Source: Stropharia rugosoannulata (taxonomy: Eukaryota > Basidiomycota > Agaricomycetes > Agaricales > Strophariaceae). Taken from it: a stretch of 64,000 nt of DNA. Of the stretch, positions 1 through 12,021 are shown piece by piece (position 1 is the first letter of the stretch; every line of letters begins with the position of its first letter). The translations under genes were made by a program, and so were the position numbers. Location: contig JANCIK010000010.1 in the NCBI GenBank assembly GCA_028532985.1, positions 2,914,001-2,978,000 of the forward strand, written 5' to 3'. Below the pieces are notes generated by a model. That model was not told the DNA's origin. It did no database searches and worked only from the letters and a program-made list of their open reading frames with translations.

Positions 1-329
1 CTTGGAAATCAAGCGAGTCGAAGATGCGTACATTTTGGTATTGACGCGCCGAATGACCCATTATTAGGCCTGGGTTTGCATTCGTCGTAGATCCAATTGC
101 CGTATCTACCTGCTGCATCGCCTGGATGGTTGGATGTTAGGAGCAGGTAATCATGTTGAATCGGAGTTTCAACTGACTGAGATGTTCCAAGTCACCGAGA
201 CTGCTGTGTCTTATACGACAAACCTAACCGGCCGCGTCAATACTCTGTGGTTCACGACGTTGCTGATATGTACTCACAATATCGACCAGAAGGCCAAACG
301 TCTGGGGTCGGGTATCAGCATAAAGCTGA

Positions 330-2310
330 CTGCATTCCCTGGGATGAAATCAACCTACCTTGGTGTAGCCGAGCTGGGCTCCACTGCCTGGAACTATGTC
401 TTCGCCTTCTAAGCCAGGCTAGAAACACAGTTATAATACGAAGCTGCACGTCTGACACTGCTGAACAACTCACATAGAGCTCCAAGTTGTCAATAGACGT
501 GTACAGCTCCTTAGCGGCTTCTGCGACGTCTGTGTTGCTTGTCCATTCCTCGAACGAGGTCAGCGCTACAAATGCTTTAGACGACAGGATAACAAGAGTA
601 GCGCAGCGGCTTACGTTTTAGCCCCAAAAATCTTCTGTACTCGTTGAATGAACACATCACAGGCACTTTCCTCGCTCTCTCGATCTCTTTTACCTGGAAA
701 ACGCGCTGGCATGAAGGAACTCCGAGCTGTGCACTGCCAGCATGACTTTCGGTTGCATCATGCAAGATAGTCTGCAAATTCGCATCGAGGAACCTTCCGT
801 CCTTTCCTCTCTGCAGTCTGCGTACCAAAAACAAGTTAACGGCGGCCCTGCACAAAAAGTTGTGGTGCATTACCCCGCATGGTCTCGATATCGTTTATCT
901 CCGTACTGGGTAGATGCGATATCCTGTAGCGCACGGTTGAAGGCCGGTACCGTAATCTACGAAGCGTTCACAAGGTATCAGTTTCTATTAAAATGATCGT
1001 GATTTGAACTAATCTTTACCTGTCCCGAACTACTTGCTAAGACATCCCTGAAGATCCCCTCGACATAACTTACGTCCTCTGCGGACATGATGGAGGACCA
1101 CTGGAAAATACTTTTGAGAAAGACTACTGATAAAATCAGACCAACGTACATCATACAACAGAGACGCTTCTGGAGATGCCTTGACGCCGTCTGCGGTTTT
1201 AGTAGCGTTGTTCTGCAACAGATTGAATAAATCTGGTTAATTCAAAGGATGTCAAGAGTGATGACGAAGTTGAATCACCAAAAGCAAGTCCAAATTATGA
1301 CTTGGGCCGACACTTGGAAGACCCATGAGTGGCTTAAGGATGTCTTCCATCACAATATTGCGGAAAAGTATGCAGTTCATAAGCCGAGCCACCTCAAAGA
1401 TCCTGTCATCTTTTTCAAGAGTGATGGCCTCAGCGGTGGACAAGGTGGCGTCCGTGCTTGCGTCATTAGAGGACAGGTCACTAAGTGCGAGCCTTTGGGC
1501 AAGGTACTATATACACAGTAAGATTTCGTTTAGCCCAATTCAAGTCGAGTAATGCCATCACTTACGTTATGATTCCTGTTGAAAAGGATCAACAGAACCG
1601 ATGACGCTTTCGGAAGAAACATCACTCGGTCCTCAAAAAAACAATCTGGAGATAGCATTCCTCTTCCATCTTTATTGCGGACCTTGTCAAAATCGGCAGG
1701 CTCTTCTCCGTATAGAGGGTAAAGGTCGAAGGCTGCTTGCTTGGTCTGGTTAGTCTGGCGTCTAACAGAGAGCTGAAGAGCTAATGTCAGACAATTAGCG
1801 TCAATGTTCGAGGAGGGTTTACATACATCGAGCAAGCACGCAAAGGCGTAAAAAAGACTGGAGACACCGTTCGCGTGAATCTCACTAGGAGTCTATAGTT
1901 TATGTAGTTAGCAGCGTTAGTGATCCAGTAAAGCGGCTTAATCTGACCTTTCTGCGTTGTAGTAGGTCTTTGAAAACAGCTTCCGCAGAAGGTAGCGGAT
2001 CGATTGTTGGAGGGGAATATGTGTCATGCAAAACTTCATCGCGGCGATCCACTGCAGGAATAAATCCATGAGATTCAAAAATTGTGTATGCTATACACTA
2101 ATACTGACGAAGTGAGGTAATACGAGCAGAAAAATTCTTGATTGTTTCCCCATCTTCCGTGGGTTCCCTGAGAGCTATTGATCTCAAGCATTTCTGAACC
2201 TAAATATCCGACAGAATTTGAACAAGATACGTAGTAATATTGAGTGTGAGTCAAGTCATACCTGGCACTGCCTATCTGCGATAGGTGCCTTCTTGACGTC
2301 GAGAGCTAGG
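330..2310 (-). pseudogene. Degraded Ppo-type fatty-acid dioxygenase (heme-peroxidase domain only)
   Basis: Minus-strand blocks read in family order as the heme-dioxygenase half of a psi-producing oxygenase / linoleate diol synthase. From N to C they show GVSSLFYAFACLL, FDLYPLYGEEPADFDKVRNK with ML and FLPKASSVLLILFNRNHN near 1560-1860, then IFEVARLMNC near 1400, LLYDWSSIMSAEDV near 1080-1180, DGRFLDANLQTILHDATES and NEYRRFLGLK near 620-800, FEEWTSN near 510, and PGLEGEDIVPGSGAQLGY near 360-410. Blocks are separated by plausible short introns. The family's YRWH motif, which holds the proximal heme His, reads YDWS here. The expected distal-His position also lacks His. Homology stops around 330, and the following conserved block and the C-terminal P450-like half are absent. 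I read this as a truncated, non-catalytic relic; the start and the splicing are approximate. In the family the product would oxygenate linoleic acid to oxylipin signals. Confidence 0.62.
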
Positions 2311-2479
2311 AAGGCTTTCTATCATGCCATGAGCATGAGCGCTCGACAACTATTGGGACATAAATAGAGTATTACTCGCCTCCGCTGCTGTATCTGGCGA
2401 TGGCTTCTTTGAGTTGGGTAAAAACATTTCGTGGAAGGACGACAAGGTGCTCAATAAGTAGACTGAGAAAGAATGACGA

Positions 2480-3759
2480 TCAGAGAGCTTGTTCAAGTTG
2501 TTATATATTGCGAGTTTCTCCGGTGTCCGATGAAATGATTTTTTGCAACAGGGCGTGCTTGATGCATGGTAATCGCGCTCGCCTCGACTGGTGGCTGGCG
2601 TTCAACACTTCTATGATGGTTCATATCGGACCAAGTAAACGCTCAAGTCGGATTAGTTCTACATGCGGTATTACGATCAAAGGGTCTCAAATTTTCGAAT
2701 ATAATAATGCAACGAGGAATCATGTTGCAAGACAAGTGAGCGCTACCCGGAACATCAGCATCGCAAATTTCACGCCGAAATTCCCTGTGATTATATCATA
2801 CGCATCGTATGAGATGAAATAAAGGCCAGACTGCAGTGTGACTTATGGAGAAGAGCAAGTATGTTGCATCAAGTGAACAGAAAGTGTACGGACTTACTGC
2901 ATACGGGTCAGCAGAGCAGGATAAGTGTGGCATCCCTGAAACGGTGATCGACTTGGCCCGCTGCTGCGCAAGATGCCAGAGCCCACTGTATGTAAAGCTA
3001 AGTGCTGCCAGACTGCCGCAAGAAATCTGCGGGTCCGGGTCTTGTAAATATTCACAAGATTTTTGGGAAGTCCTTAATGCAATATAGCCTATAGGAGTAA
3101 CTTCCCAACTAGACGAGATCGTATTTAAACAGTGGTTTGGGATGATAAGCAGCAACATGGAAGGTGAACGTCTCCGCAACTGTGTTAATTTTCCTTCGGT
3201 AAATGCCGAGTTTAAGCGCGCGAGAATCCCATGTTACTACGCATTGGTGTAATAATTTCAGCAGATTTGTTTTCCATCCCCTATCCCTGCATGCACGGAA
3301 CCGGTTTTAGTATAGTTGCACATCTGCGCAACTGCTGGCGGATGATTAGGTGAATTTAAATGGTGCTCACCAACATTTACGCGTTTACGGATATATTTAG
3401 CATACAATTTGGGAAGTAAAGTCAATATCGATCACATTATCATACACCGTTTCTCGTTCAGATATGTTGGATATAGCCAGGGATAGAAACGAGGCCCTAG
3501 GATCCCCAGTTCATTAAAGTACTTCGGCTGCCATTTGGTTCGGATGCGTGAACAGCCTCGTATTCCACACGTGTTCGCACTTTACATAGATCGACAGCAG
3601 ATTCGTCATATCTCACAGCTAACGGTTTTATTGCCTGATTCACACATGGATTAATACAGGCTGCCTTGCAATACTACTAGTGAAGACTCTCGAAGATGTA
3701 TTTAAGCCCACCTGCTTGATAGCTCTCGGCAAATATTCCACTTCATTACACTATCGGCA
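2480..3759. other. Intergenic, no supported gene
   Basis: About 1.3 kb between the Ppo relic and the DUF2235 gene. Open frames here (for example 2400-2822 plus and 2796-3179 minus) show no recognisable motif, and neither has a convincing exon structure. The 5' end of the Ppo relic may extend into the left edge. Confidence 0.4.
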
Positions 3760-5930
3760 ATGCTCAATACGCACGCACTAGTAGACATCCCCCGGGCCCC
3801 TCGTACCATTATATTGTGTTTTGACGGAACTGGAAACAAGTTTGGAGAGGTAATGTCACTTATTCGAAGTGAATTAGACGCACTAGCTTTGGTATGCTAA
3901 CGTTCATGTAGGAGGTTTGTTTAGATTTTTTGAGATAACACATTACATCTCCTCATAACTAGCAGAATTCAAATGTCGTCAGATTCTTCAAGGCTCTGAT
4001 AAAAGACCAGACAGACAATCAGATTGTATATTATCAGGTAAAAACTAGATTGTCTTTCAATGTTCTCAAACTCCGAGTCTCATTGATTGTTTTCTGCCTA
4101 TTTAAAAGCCCGGCATTGGAACTTATAACACTCGCCAATTTGTGACGTGCTCCGTCACGAATATAGCGTCGGCCATTGACAAGGGGATTGCGCTGCACTT
4201 GAACGATCATGTAAAGGAAGGGTACGCAGTTTCTGTTCCTTTTTGAAATACTACGCGTGCTTACATCCTGCTCATAGGTACTTATTCATCATGAAGAATT
4301 ACAGGTAGGCATGAGACACATCTCGAAGCGACAAGTAGTTGTTCTAATTGACATTTGCTTCAGAAAAGGAGACAAGATCTGCTTATTTGGATTTTCGCGT
4401 GGTGGTAAGTCGAATAGTTAGATATATGATGATCGAGGCACATAGGAATCATGGACTACATTCGACAGCTCATACCGCGAGGGTCGTAGCTGGAATGCTG
4501 TACAAGGTAGTTAGAATAGATACTTATTTTTCGGGGTACTTATACAAATTTCCTTCATGCAGGTCGGCCTATTACCACCAAACAACGACGAACAAGTCGA
4601 TTTTGCATTCTCTGTTTACCAAGCTACCGGAAGTCATGGAGTTGAACTAAGTAAAGAGTTCAAGAAAACCTTCGCGTACGTCGGGTTGTGATTCCGTTCT
4701 TTACATCTAACAAAGTGACACAGTATACCTGTCACCGTTGAATTTGTGGGAGTCTGGTATGTTGCCTTAATTAGCTGCCGCCTATATACAGTATGACTTA
4801 CGTTTCGAAAGGGATACGGTGTCTTCCGTTGGAATCTTCCCACGGAGTCACCCGTACACCTCAGTCAACTACGCTGTAAAGACTTTCCGGCACGCACTGG
4901 CACTTGATGAAAGGCGCGCTCGCTTTCGCCCTTCAACCTGGAACGAGCCGACACTCGAAAGAGAACAGGATCTCGATGTCGACGACCCCAACAGGATAAT
5001 CAAACCCAGAACGGTCCCTAGAGACGATTGGGAATATGAACCTCCCGACCGCACAACCACCGACGTCAAGGAAGTGTGGTTCTCAGGTAAGTGTCATAAT
5101 ACAAAATCTGCACAAGCCCCATTAACTTTGGGTGAAGGTGCGCACGCCGACGTTGGGGGCGGCTCGCACAACAATACTTACAAGAACAGTCTATCGTTTA
5201 TCCCGCTCCGCTGGATGATCAAAGAGTGCCTTGTGACAGGCACCGGAATCTTATTTGATCAGCAGGTTCTAAAGTCGCTTGGGTTTGACTTCAAAGCTCT
5301 TCAAAGCTCTCTTTCACATGAGTTGCAGCATCTCGGGCTGACTCTCCAACAATTCGGCTTTGACGACAGTTTGGGACAGCTCTCGCCCACTTCTCCTCGG
5401 ATTAATGGAACCGTGCAGTCTCCCATCGTGTCTCCGACCCTTCCGAACCTGTCTCTGGCATCTGGCCTCCTTTCTTCCCTGCCGGAAACTGGCAACTTGC
5501 TCTCCGTGTGCTCTCAAATCATCCCCGAGTGTAAGAAATGGTTGGGTTATGATCTCAACATTGGAGTCCACCACGCCAAGGATATCACTGACTGCGTGGA
5601 ACGAGTATGGGACCAACTTATTGAGCAACAGGTCTGGTGGGTACTTGAAATCATTCCAACGCTTTCGACGTACCAGCAACCGGACGGTAATTGGCTTCGG
5701 AAGCGGACGTGAGTGCTCCTTTTAGTAGTATGTAGTCTCGCATTCTAACATCGTTTCCTGGCATTAGGAGGAATTTTGGACAAGGCCGTTACATTCACTT
5801 TTTCGACAACAAGATCTTTGTGCATAAGTCAGTGAAAGATAAGGTCGAAAAATCCGGGGGGAAGTACAAGCCGATTGCGTTCAACTGGGATACAGTTGAG
5901 GCATCTGACATGTTGGAATATGTTTCTTGA
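3760..5930 (+). CDS. DUF2235 alpha/beta-hydrolase-like protein
   Basis: Twelve exons join in frame to a 512-residue protein: 3760-3849, 3912-3914, 3966-4037, 4109-4221, 4278-4304, 4364-4404, 4469-4506, 4563-4675, 4724-4756, 4812-5086, 5138-5708 and 5768-5930. The N-terminal half carries the DUF2235 landmarks: LCFDGTGNKFG near residue 20, NSNVVRFF, the nucleophile-elbow motif GFSRG near residue 115, AGMLYKVGLLP, FVGVWDTVSSVG and HADVGGGSH. These place it with the predicted Ser hydrolase domain related to type VI secretion phospholipase effectors. The C-terminal half is basidiomycete-type and of unknown role. No signal peptide or membrane span is evident, so it is probably cytosolic. The substrate is unknown. 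The ATG at 3760 is chosen because it gives a short leader directly before the first conserved strand. The second exon is only three bases (see findings). Confidence 0.88.
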
Positions 5931-6559
5931 TTTGTTCATTCAGCCTTCGATTGATTTTCTCACTTCCCATACTTGACCTATAGTACTGCTCGATTGTGTC
6001 TCCTTTTTCATATTTATTGGTCCTGGTGATCTCCCTCGTTCTTTTTTTACTCGTTTAATCAAAACGAAACTCCTGGAATAATCTCGACACCTTTTCATTA
6101 TTCACTTGAACAACCAGCCTGGATGTATGCATTTTTCTACTTATCGCAGGCCGTGACTGGCATGTCTGTCAAATTTAACAGATTTTCTGAGAGAATTTTC
6201 GATGCCCTGTTTCACATCTGGAAAAAACGGGTCCGCCGCGCGGTGAGGCCTCTGAAAGAATCACAATGTAAAGGCTATTTATAAACTGTAGAAGTGTTCG
6301 GGCGCTTATCGATATCTTCTTCAGACAGCCGGAGAGAAGCATTACTATATGATCGTGGCTCAATCGCGGCTATATGTTTAGCTGATCCACGTTTAATCCG
6401 CACCTAACTGAAAACAACTTCGCGGTCGGAGAGGTTCAGAAATGTTTCCGATCACAACTTTAGCGGAGTGACATTGCGGGAAGCGTAGCTTTCCAGCGAA
6501 AGTCCTTGAAGGAGACAGCTCACCTACATAGTACTTAAGTATAGGGCTTAAGGCTCTGA
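5931..6559. other. Intergenic, nothing recognised
   Basis: T-rich 3' flank of the DUF2235 gene followed by sequence with only short unsupported frames. The first exons of the membrane-protein gene ending at 7345 may lie in the right part. Confidence 0.35.
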
Positions 6560-7345
6560 CATTAGAAACCAAGGCAGAATGGTCTCCTGCACTTGTTCGA
6601 GTGCTACAGAAATCAACGGAGGGCAACCCGCCCCTGGTAAGCAGGGTCGTACGACAAAATTGACAGAGCGTCACTTATGATGAAATATCGCAGCTCAATC
6701 GCAGGTTCCTTATTCCATAGATGAGCCAAAGAGACCTCCTTTGCGGCATTCTACACGTTACGATGAGGTCTCTTCCCAATTCAGTGGCCTCGTAGTCATC
6801 GTATGTGCGGCCCAACAAATACTCCGTGCCATAAACTAAAGCATGTGTTTTGACAGTCCACATTTACAGCAACCCTTATCGTGTCCTTTCTGTCACTTTC
6901 AGATCAGCTATTTCAGATACGGGGAAATTCCGTGCGCGAAGTAGCCATGTGGTTTGCATTACTTGCATGCAATATACACCTGTGGGTCGCCATCGTGTCT
7001 GGCCGGGGTGCTCAGTTGGCCCTGACCGCGCGCCTCCAGCAGCTGTCATTGAACCCACCCGGAAACACGCCGTATAGAAGTCTAGAAAGCGAGGACTTTG
7101 CGAGCTTCTTGGTCCTGTCCGAACAGCTACAGTTCACGGGGTCGATCATCTTCGGGTTCGCATCTCTCATGCTGATCTACAAGATGTTCACAAGCATGTG
7201 GTATGCAATCGCGCTGTACATCGCAGCCATTATTTCCCTGTCTTTTGTATTCAAGGCAGGGTTCTGGAAGGGGTCGGTTCTAGTGGGAAACTTCCTGAAG
7301 TTTGTGAGGGCGGCGCAAAAAGGGCTGGGGCTGGGGACACAATAA
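6560..7345 (+). CDS. Unrecognised membrane protein, C-terminal part resolved
   Basis: The last exon starts at 6902 after a pyrimidine-rich acceptor and ends with TAA at 7345. It encodes about 148 residues with several hydrophobic segments: MWFALLACNIHLWVAIVSG near the start, SIIFGFASLMLIYKMF, and WYAIALYIAAIISLSFVF. A short basic C-terminal tail follows. The frame has no ATG before the first membrane segment, so upstream exons are required. Candidate pieces are LETKAEWSPALVRVLQKS (about 6565-6640, ending in a gtaagc donor) and a hydrophobic piece, LVVIVCAAQQIL, near 6780 whose phase fits the 6902 exon. I could not close the model and do not recognise the family. The start given is therefore only a bound. 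Confidence 0.5.
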
Positions 7346-8279
7346 ATGCCGCGCTTGCTGCAGCTGTTGAACAGCTTCTGATCTTTAATGAGCATCCTCA
7401 TGATGTGTAGGTGTATCTTCACCCTTGACATGGAACAGTCGTGATTTGATATGACTCTATACCTACGAAAAAATACGAAATGCCCCCGGCGGGAAACTTG
7501 TGACGGTAGCTCAAGTGACCTAAGTAGCTCACATTCCGTATGTATACCTTGTGTATACCAGTATTAGTTTAGAAGAATTTACACCGCAGCCTCCTTTTAT
7601 CTTCAATCTCCGATTCAAAGTTACGCTCCACGAGCCTGCCCTAAACAAAGCGGGCAAAAGGACAGAAAAAAACTTTGCTCCTCAGCGCCTTCCCTCGACC
7701 CTCGTACGTCTCCAGAAGGGTTTTTGTTGGCTGTATCGGGTTCGTTTATTTCATTCTGTACTTTTCTTCGTCCTTTCTGCTTTTCTCTGAAGAAAAAGAG
7801 CTTTATGCTCGATAACCCAGCTCGTCGAGGAGGGAGTAACGCCCCACTTAACCGTTGAGAAAAAAATCTGTCTGATCTTGTCTTTGTTACACCCCCTATT
7901 ATCCGACATTCTTACTGACCATATCTCTCTTCAGGTATGTTTCTACGCACTTTTGCTGGTAAAGTCATTAGGGTGGTATGGATTGGCAGGAGTGGAGTGT
8001 AGTTCGGGGTATTATGTGAGTATTTTATTTTTTACATTCGCTGCTTCGCACTTTAGTGCAGCAGCACGCGAGATGAGATACATATTTTTTCAGTTATCCC
8101 TGTCTTAATCATTTTGTCGAGACCATTGAAAATCTGATACCATTATATCTTCTTGCCTTGTCAAACGTCATACTGATTCTTATTTTATTTTCAGGACTTC
8201 TGTTTTGTAGTACTTTCCACCTCCTCTGTATCTTATTCCAAATACATATCTTTCATTTCATCCGGAACATTTATGCACG
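7346..8279. other. Intergenic, nothing recognised
   Basis: About 930 bases between convergent gene ends. It has CT-rich tracts near 7740-7790 and 8150-8260, and short frames with no family signature. No RNA gene was seen. Confidence 0.45.
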
Positions 8280-9232
8280 TCAACCGAGCCAATCCGTTTC
8301 CCCCTTCTTGATGAACGCGTCCAAACCCCCTTCAATTGGGGTGTCTCCTCCAACAAAATCTATAGCGAGTCCCGCAGCGTCTTCTCGGTTGACCAGAGTC
8401 GCGAGTGCCTTCGCAACGTCATCTCGCTATTCAAAATGAGTCAGGTGTATGTAAGTATATGCTGCATTCATACACACCGAGATGGTTGATCCAAGGTGCG
8501 TCCTTCCTACAGTAGCGGTTCCCGAACCTGGATTGTTTGATAGCCCACCGGGACGGAGTATGATCCACTTGAATGCTGTCCTCTTGACGAGATTCTTGTC
8601 CGCCTCGTATTTCCACTTCATATATGCGCCTATAACCCCTCGCATACGCTTCGAAATCGCGATATCTTCTTCATTCTTCACGATGTAAGGTTGGAGACGG
8701 TGGTAGAATATTTGCAACTCACGTAGTGCGCAGGGACCTTGTCCGGATTGCGTACGTCAATGGCAGAGACAAGGATGAGGAGCGGCTTCTTTGTGTCCTG
8801 GATACCCTCAAGCGCGTCGAACACCTTCACTGCACCTTCGTAGTCGATCTTCTTTGTCATTTCTTCGCCCCCTTTTCCACCAGCACCCGCAGAGAAGTAC
8901 ACGACATCGGTGCCTGTGAATGCGCGCGTGAAGTCGCCTACGGGAGCATCGGCCAGCGAAAGTACGAGCGGGGTCGCAGCATGATTCTTGATATCGTCAG
9001 ACTGCGCTGGATCGCGGATGATTGAGGTGACGCTATGCGATGGCCCAAGCAGCTTCGCCAAGCGCATGGATACCTCAAGAATTGTTAGTATATGTTCAGT
9101 TGTCGTTGAAGGTGGTATTACCTGACCATGTCCGCCTACGATAACGACTTTCTTCGACATCTGTGATAGGTTTGAGAATGCTCTGCGGGCTGGAGGGTAC
9201 AAGCTTGGACGTCTGAGTAAAGCCCAGAGCAT
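8280..9232 (-). CDS. NAD(P)-binding (NmrA/atypical SDR-like) protein
   Basis: Four exons (9122-9232, 8723-9073, 8478-8675, 8280-8426) join in frame. The dinucleotide-binding start is KKVVIVGGHGQVSMRLAKLL, a Rossmann glycine motif. It is followed by VTSIIRDPAQ, DVVYFSAGAGGKGG, LLILVSAIDVRN, an ISKRMRGVIGAYMKWKYEAD helix with the Tyr/Lys pattern typical of these enzymes, WIILRPGGL, and a C-terminal DFVGGDTPIEGGLDAF. Length is 268 residues from the ATG at 9232 or 244 from the ATG at 9160. The first intron (48 bases) has no stop and could be read through. Members act as redox-sensing or reductase-like proteins of unknown substrate. The gene is divergent from the peptidase gene, with 238 bases between the 9232 start and the peptidase ATG. 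Confidence 0.85.
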
Positions 9233-9470
9233 GGACGTTTGGATTGTTATGACGTCGTGGGAGACGTGATCTGCGTCCATCCACATGCACAAATCCATGA
9301 TCTAACGCCACCACGCTTCTCGCTCTTCTCCTTCAAGTTCCAAACTATAAGAGCACTACCTCGTAGGCTGAAATAACGATAGGCTTCCTTAGAACTACTA
9401 CTACGCGGTGCGTACGCCATGTTGAATGTGTAACTACTATGGCCCTGATCGCAGCCCAAACTAGTCGCAG
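9233..9470. promoter_or_regulatory. Short divergent promoter region
   Basis: A gap of 238 bases separates the start codons of the minus-strand NAD(P)-binding gene and the plus-strand peptidase gene. Both promoters must lie here or overlap the neighbours' 5' ends. No TATA box was identified; the inference rests on gene orientation alone. Confidence 0.5.
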
Positions 9471-12021
9471 ATGTCACTGTATGCTCAGCTTGCAGAAATA
9501 CCTGTCCCAGTGTCTGCACAGTTTGTCTCTGAGAACGGTGAGCATGATAAACCCGATGGAATGTGGATATACTAATCATACTCTCTACAGTCGTGCAGGT
9601 CAACTACTCTATAAAAGATCATGCTCGAAATGTCAAGCGATCTATGTCCAAATCTATATCTGTCCAGCCCTCAGGGCCACCGATAGCTACACAACTGCAA
9701 GACATAGACACGGTAGCACAAGTCAAGTCAGCATCTGGAAAGAAAACGGCTGCTCTGCGCAATGTCAAAGGCTCCGGTGGCGATGTCACCCGCATCGTTG
9801 AGATCTGGAACCTTGGGGCTCTTGAAGTCTCCTTGAATGTTACAGATTATCACGGAGACTTCTATACAGATGGTCAGTGGTGAAAGCCGGCTCAATTATT
9901 GGACTTATCTTTTTTTTGCAATAGAATTCGTTGGTTCTCTCTCTTTCTCCCCGTCTGAGTTGTCCATCGTCTATACTGCAGAGGAAAAGCTAGCAGACGA
10001 TAAGGAAAATGACCCATACAAGAAATTCCGCTTCAACCCGGATTTCGGCGAAGGTCTTACAGGCAAGCGTCGCCCAACAACCTTCATTCTGCGCTGGAAA
10101 CGACCTGACGCCGACAGCGTCTCACCAGCAAAGATAAGCCTGACGCGGCTGCTTACACCTGCAGAAATGCGCTTTGGACAAGCCGTATTTTCCATGAGCT
10201 CAGATGAGCTAATATATGCTACCGGGTACGAGCTCACCCAAGATGGTCGTTTCCTCGGAATAAAAGGCTGCTTCAACCGTCCTTCTGGCATATGGGAACT
10301 TCGGTCTCCGGGATTAGCGACCGTAGAATATTTAGACAAGGATAAAATCTCCCACCCTGTGATAGGTGTTCCAACCGAAGCTAGAAAGCTGACACCAGCA
10401 CATCTATCTTGTCGCTCACCTCGCATCATAAAAGGAATTAACGACGAGGAAACTTTGCTCTGGCTTGCTTCGAAGACTGGCGGCGCTCATCTTGCTTCAT
10501 CTACTCTTCATGCACTTGGTATTTCGTCCGAGGGGGCACGTTCTGGGGCGAAGACCCTTGTAGGAGTTGTCGATATTCCAGACAAATCGAATAAAGGCTT
10601 CCCTGGTCTGTTTCCGGCTTATAGCTTGACACCAACCTTTGCTACACGGAACGAGGCTGGCGAGTCAGGGATTCTTTTGACTTCTCAGTGGGGATCACGC
10701 ACGACTGTAATCTCTGTCGCTCTCGGGAATGGAACTGTTTATGAACTCAGCCATGCAGACGAGACACAGGGGCTGCAATACCACAGCTGGTCAGTGTTGG
10801 CGTCGGATGGGCGAAATCAACTTTTATGCTCCCGCAGCGCGCCCGGGGTTCCTTTTGAGGTAGTTCTAGGGACCATGAACGTCGACAACTCGCTGAAATG
10901 GACTGTACTTGACAAGCCCGTCTTGTCGGAAGGAGGTGTGTTTTCAGGATATTTATGGGTTTGATGCTAATCCCACCTCTAGTCGCAGCAAAATTGTCTA
11001 CCCTTCGGACTTCTATTCTTCCCATACCAGGGCGTCCGCTCGTCGAGACTATATTGATTCAAGGCCCAGATAGTAGTGCAAACGGTGTCCCGCCTTGTAT
11101 TACTGCGCCACACGGGGGACCACACGGGACTGTTTCGACGGCGTTCAATGCAAGTACTGCGGCGATGGTGCTCGAAGGATGTAAGATTTCATATAACCCG
11201 TTCCCGAATAGATCCCCTCATTCCCTTTTTTAGATACAATGTCGTTCCCCAACTATACAGGATCGCCGGGATATGGAGAGGTGTTCCTCCAGAATCTAAT
11301 CGGTAGATGTGGGGAGTTGGACGTACAAGATTGTATTGCGTCTGCCCGCTATCTCGCTGAACGCGGAATATCGGAACTGCGCCCAGGGAAACAGTTAATT
11401 ACCGGCGGGAGTCACGGGGGATTCCTCACCGCGCACCGTACGTCTCTTATGCGATCGTTGTATGCTGATCTTCGCACTGATGTGCCTTTCCGTTTGTTCC
11501 TACATACCTGTATGCGCCCTTGCACAGTGATCGGCCAGTTCCCTGACTTCTTCAGTGCAGCAGTCCTGCGAAATCCTGTGATTCACGCCGGGGACATATC
11601 CAACACTGATATTCCAGACTGGTACTTCGCTGAGTTTGGGCTCGACTACCCTCTCGCCTCAGTAGCTCCAATTTCGTCTTACGGGGAGAGCTCTCCTGCT
11701 GCTGACAATGCTGTCCTTCCGCCCCGCCTCGACTCCGCAACGTTCGGGTCTCTTTTGGCTGCCTCCCCGGCTGCGCATATAGACGCGATCACCGTACCAG
11801 TGCTGCTGCTCATGGGTGCATCTGACAGACGCGTTGCGCCTGCACAGGGCATTGAATTCTACCACGCGCTGAAGGCGCGGTACGCACGCCGTCCGGGAGC
11901 ACGAGTTGAGATGCTTATTTTTGAGGGTGAGGGCCATCCGCTTGATGGAGTCGAAGCGTCGCGTGTGGGTTTTGAGGCAGGGCGAGATTGGTTTGCTGAC
12001 GTGGTGAAGAGTTTTACTTAG
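9471..12021 (+). CDS. Acylaminoacyl-peptidase (prolyl oligopeptidase family S9C)
   Basis: Six exons (9471-9537, 9591-9872, 9925-10935, 10983-11180, 11234-11437, 11528-12021) give 751 residues, normal for the family. The N-terminal part, about residues 1-460, reads like the S9 beta-propeller, with blocks such as GSLSFSPSELSIVYTAE and GKRRPTTFILRWKRP. The C-terminal alpha/beta-hydrolase part has ITAPHGGPHG (oxyanion region), NYTGSPGYGE, the nucleophile elbow GGSHGGFL, the Asp loop LLLMGASDRRVAP and the catalytic His in EGEGHPLDG. The Ser-Asp-His triad is therefore complete. Family members release N-acetylated amino acids from blocked peptides in the cytosol. The start at 9471 gives MSLYAQLAEIPVP, matching the usual N-terminus, and puts the first intron in phase. 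Confidence 0.93.

Noticed and set aside
2400..2822. 140-codon plus-strand open frame
   Set aside because: It has no family motif and its composition looks random; its left end overlaps the 5' region of the minus-strand Ppo relic.
5291..5312. Direct repeat of CTTCAAAGCT in the DUF2235 gene
   Set aside because: It is a short repeat inside coding sequence (FKALQSSL) that keeps the frame; it shows no sign of a mobile element.
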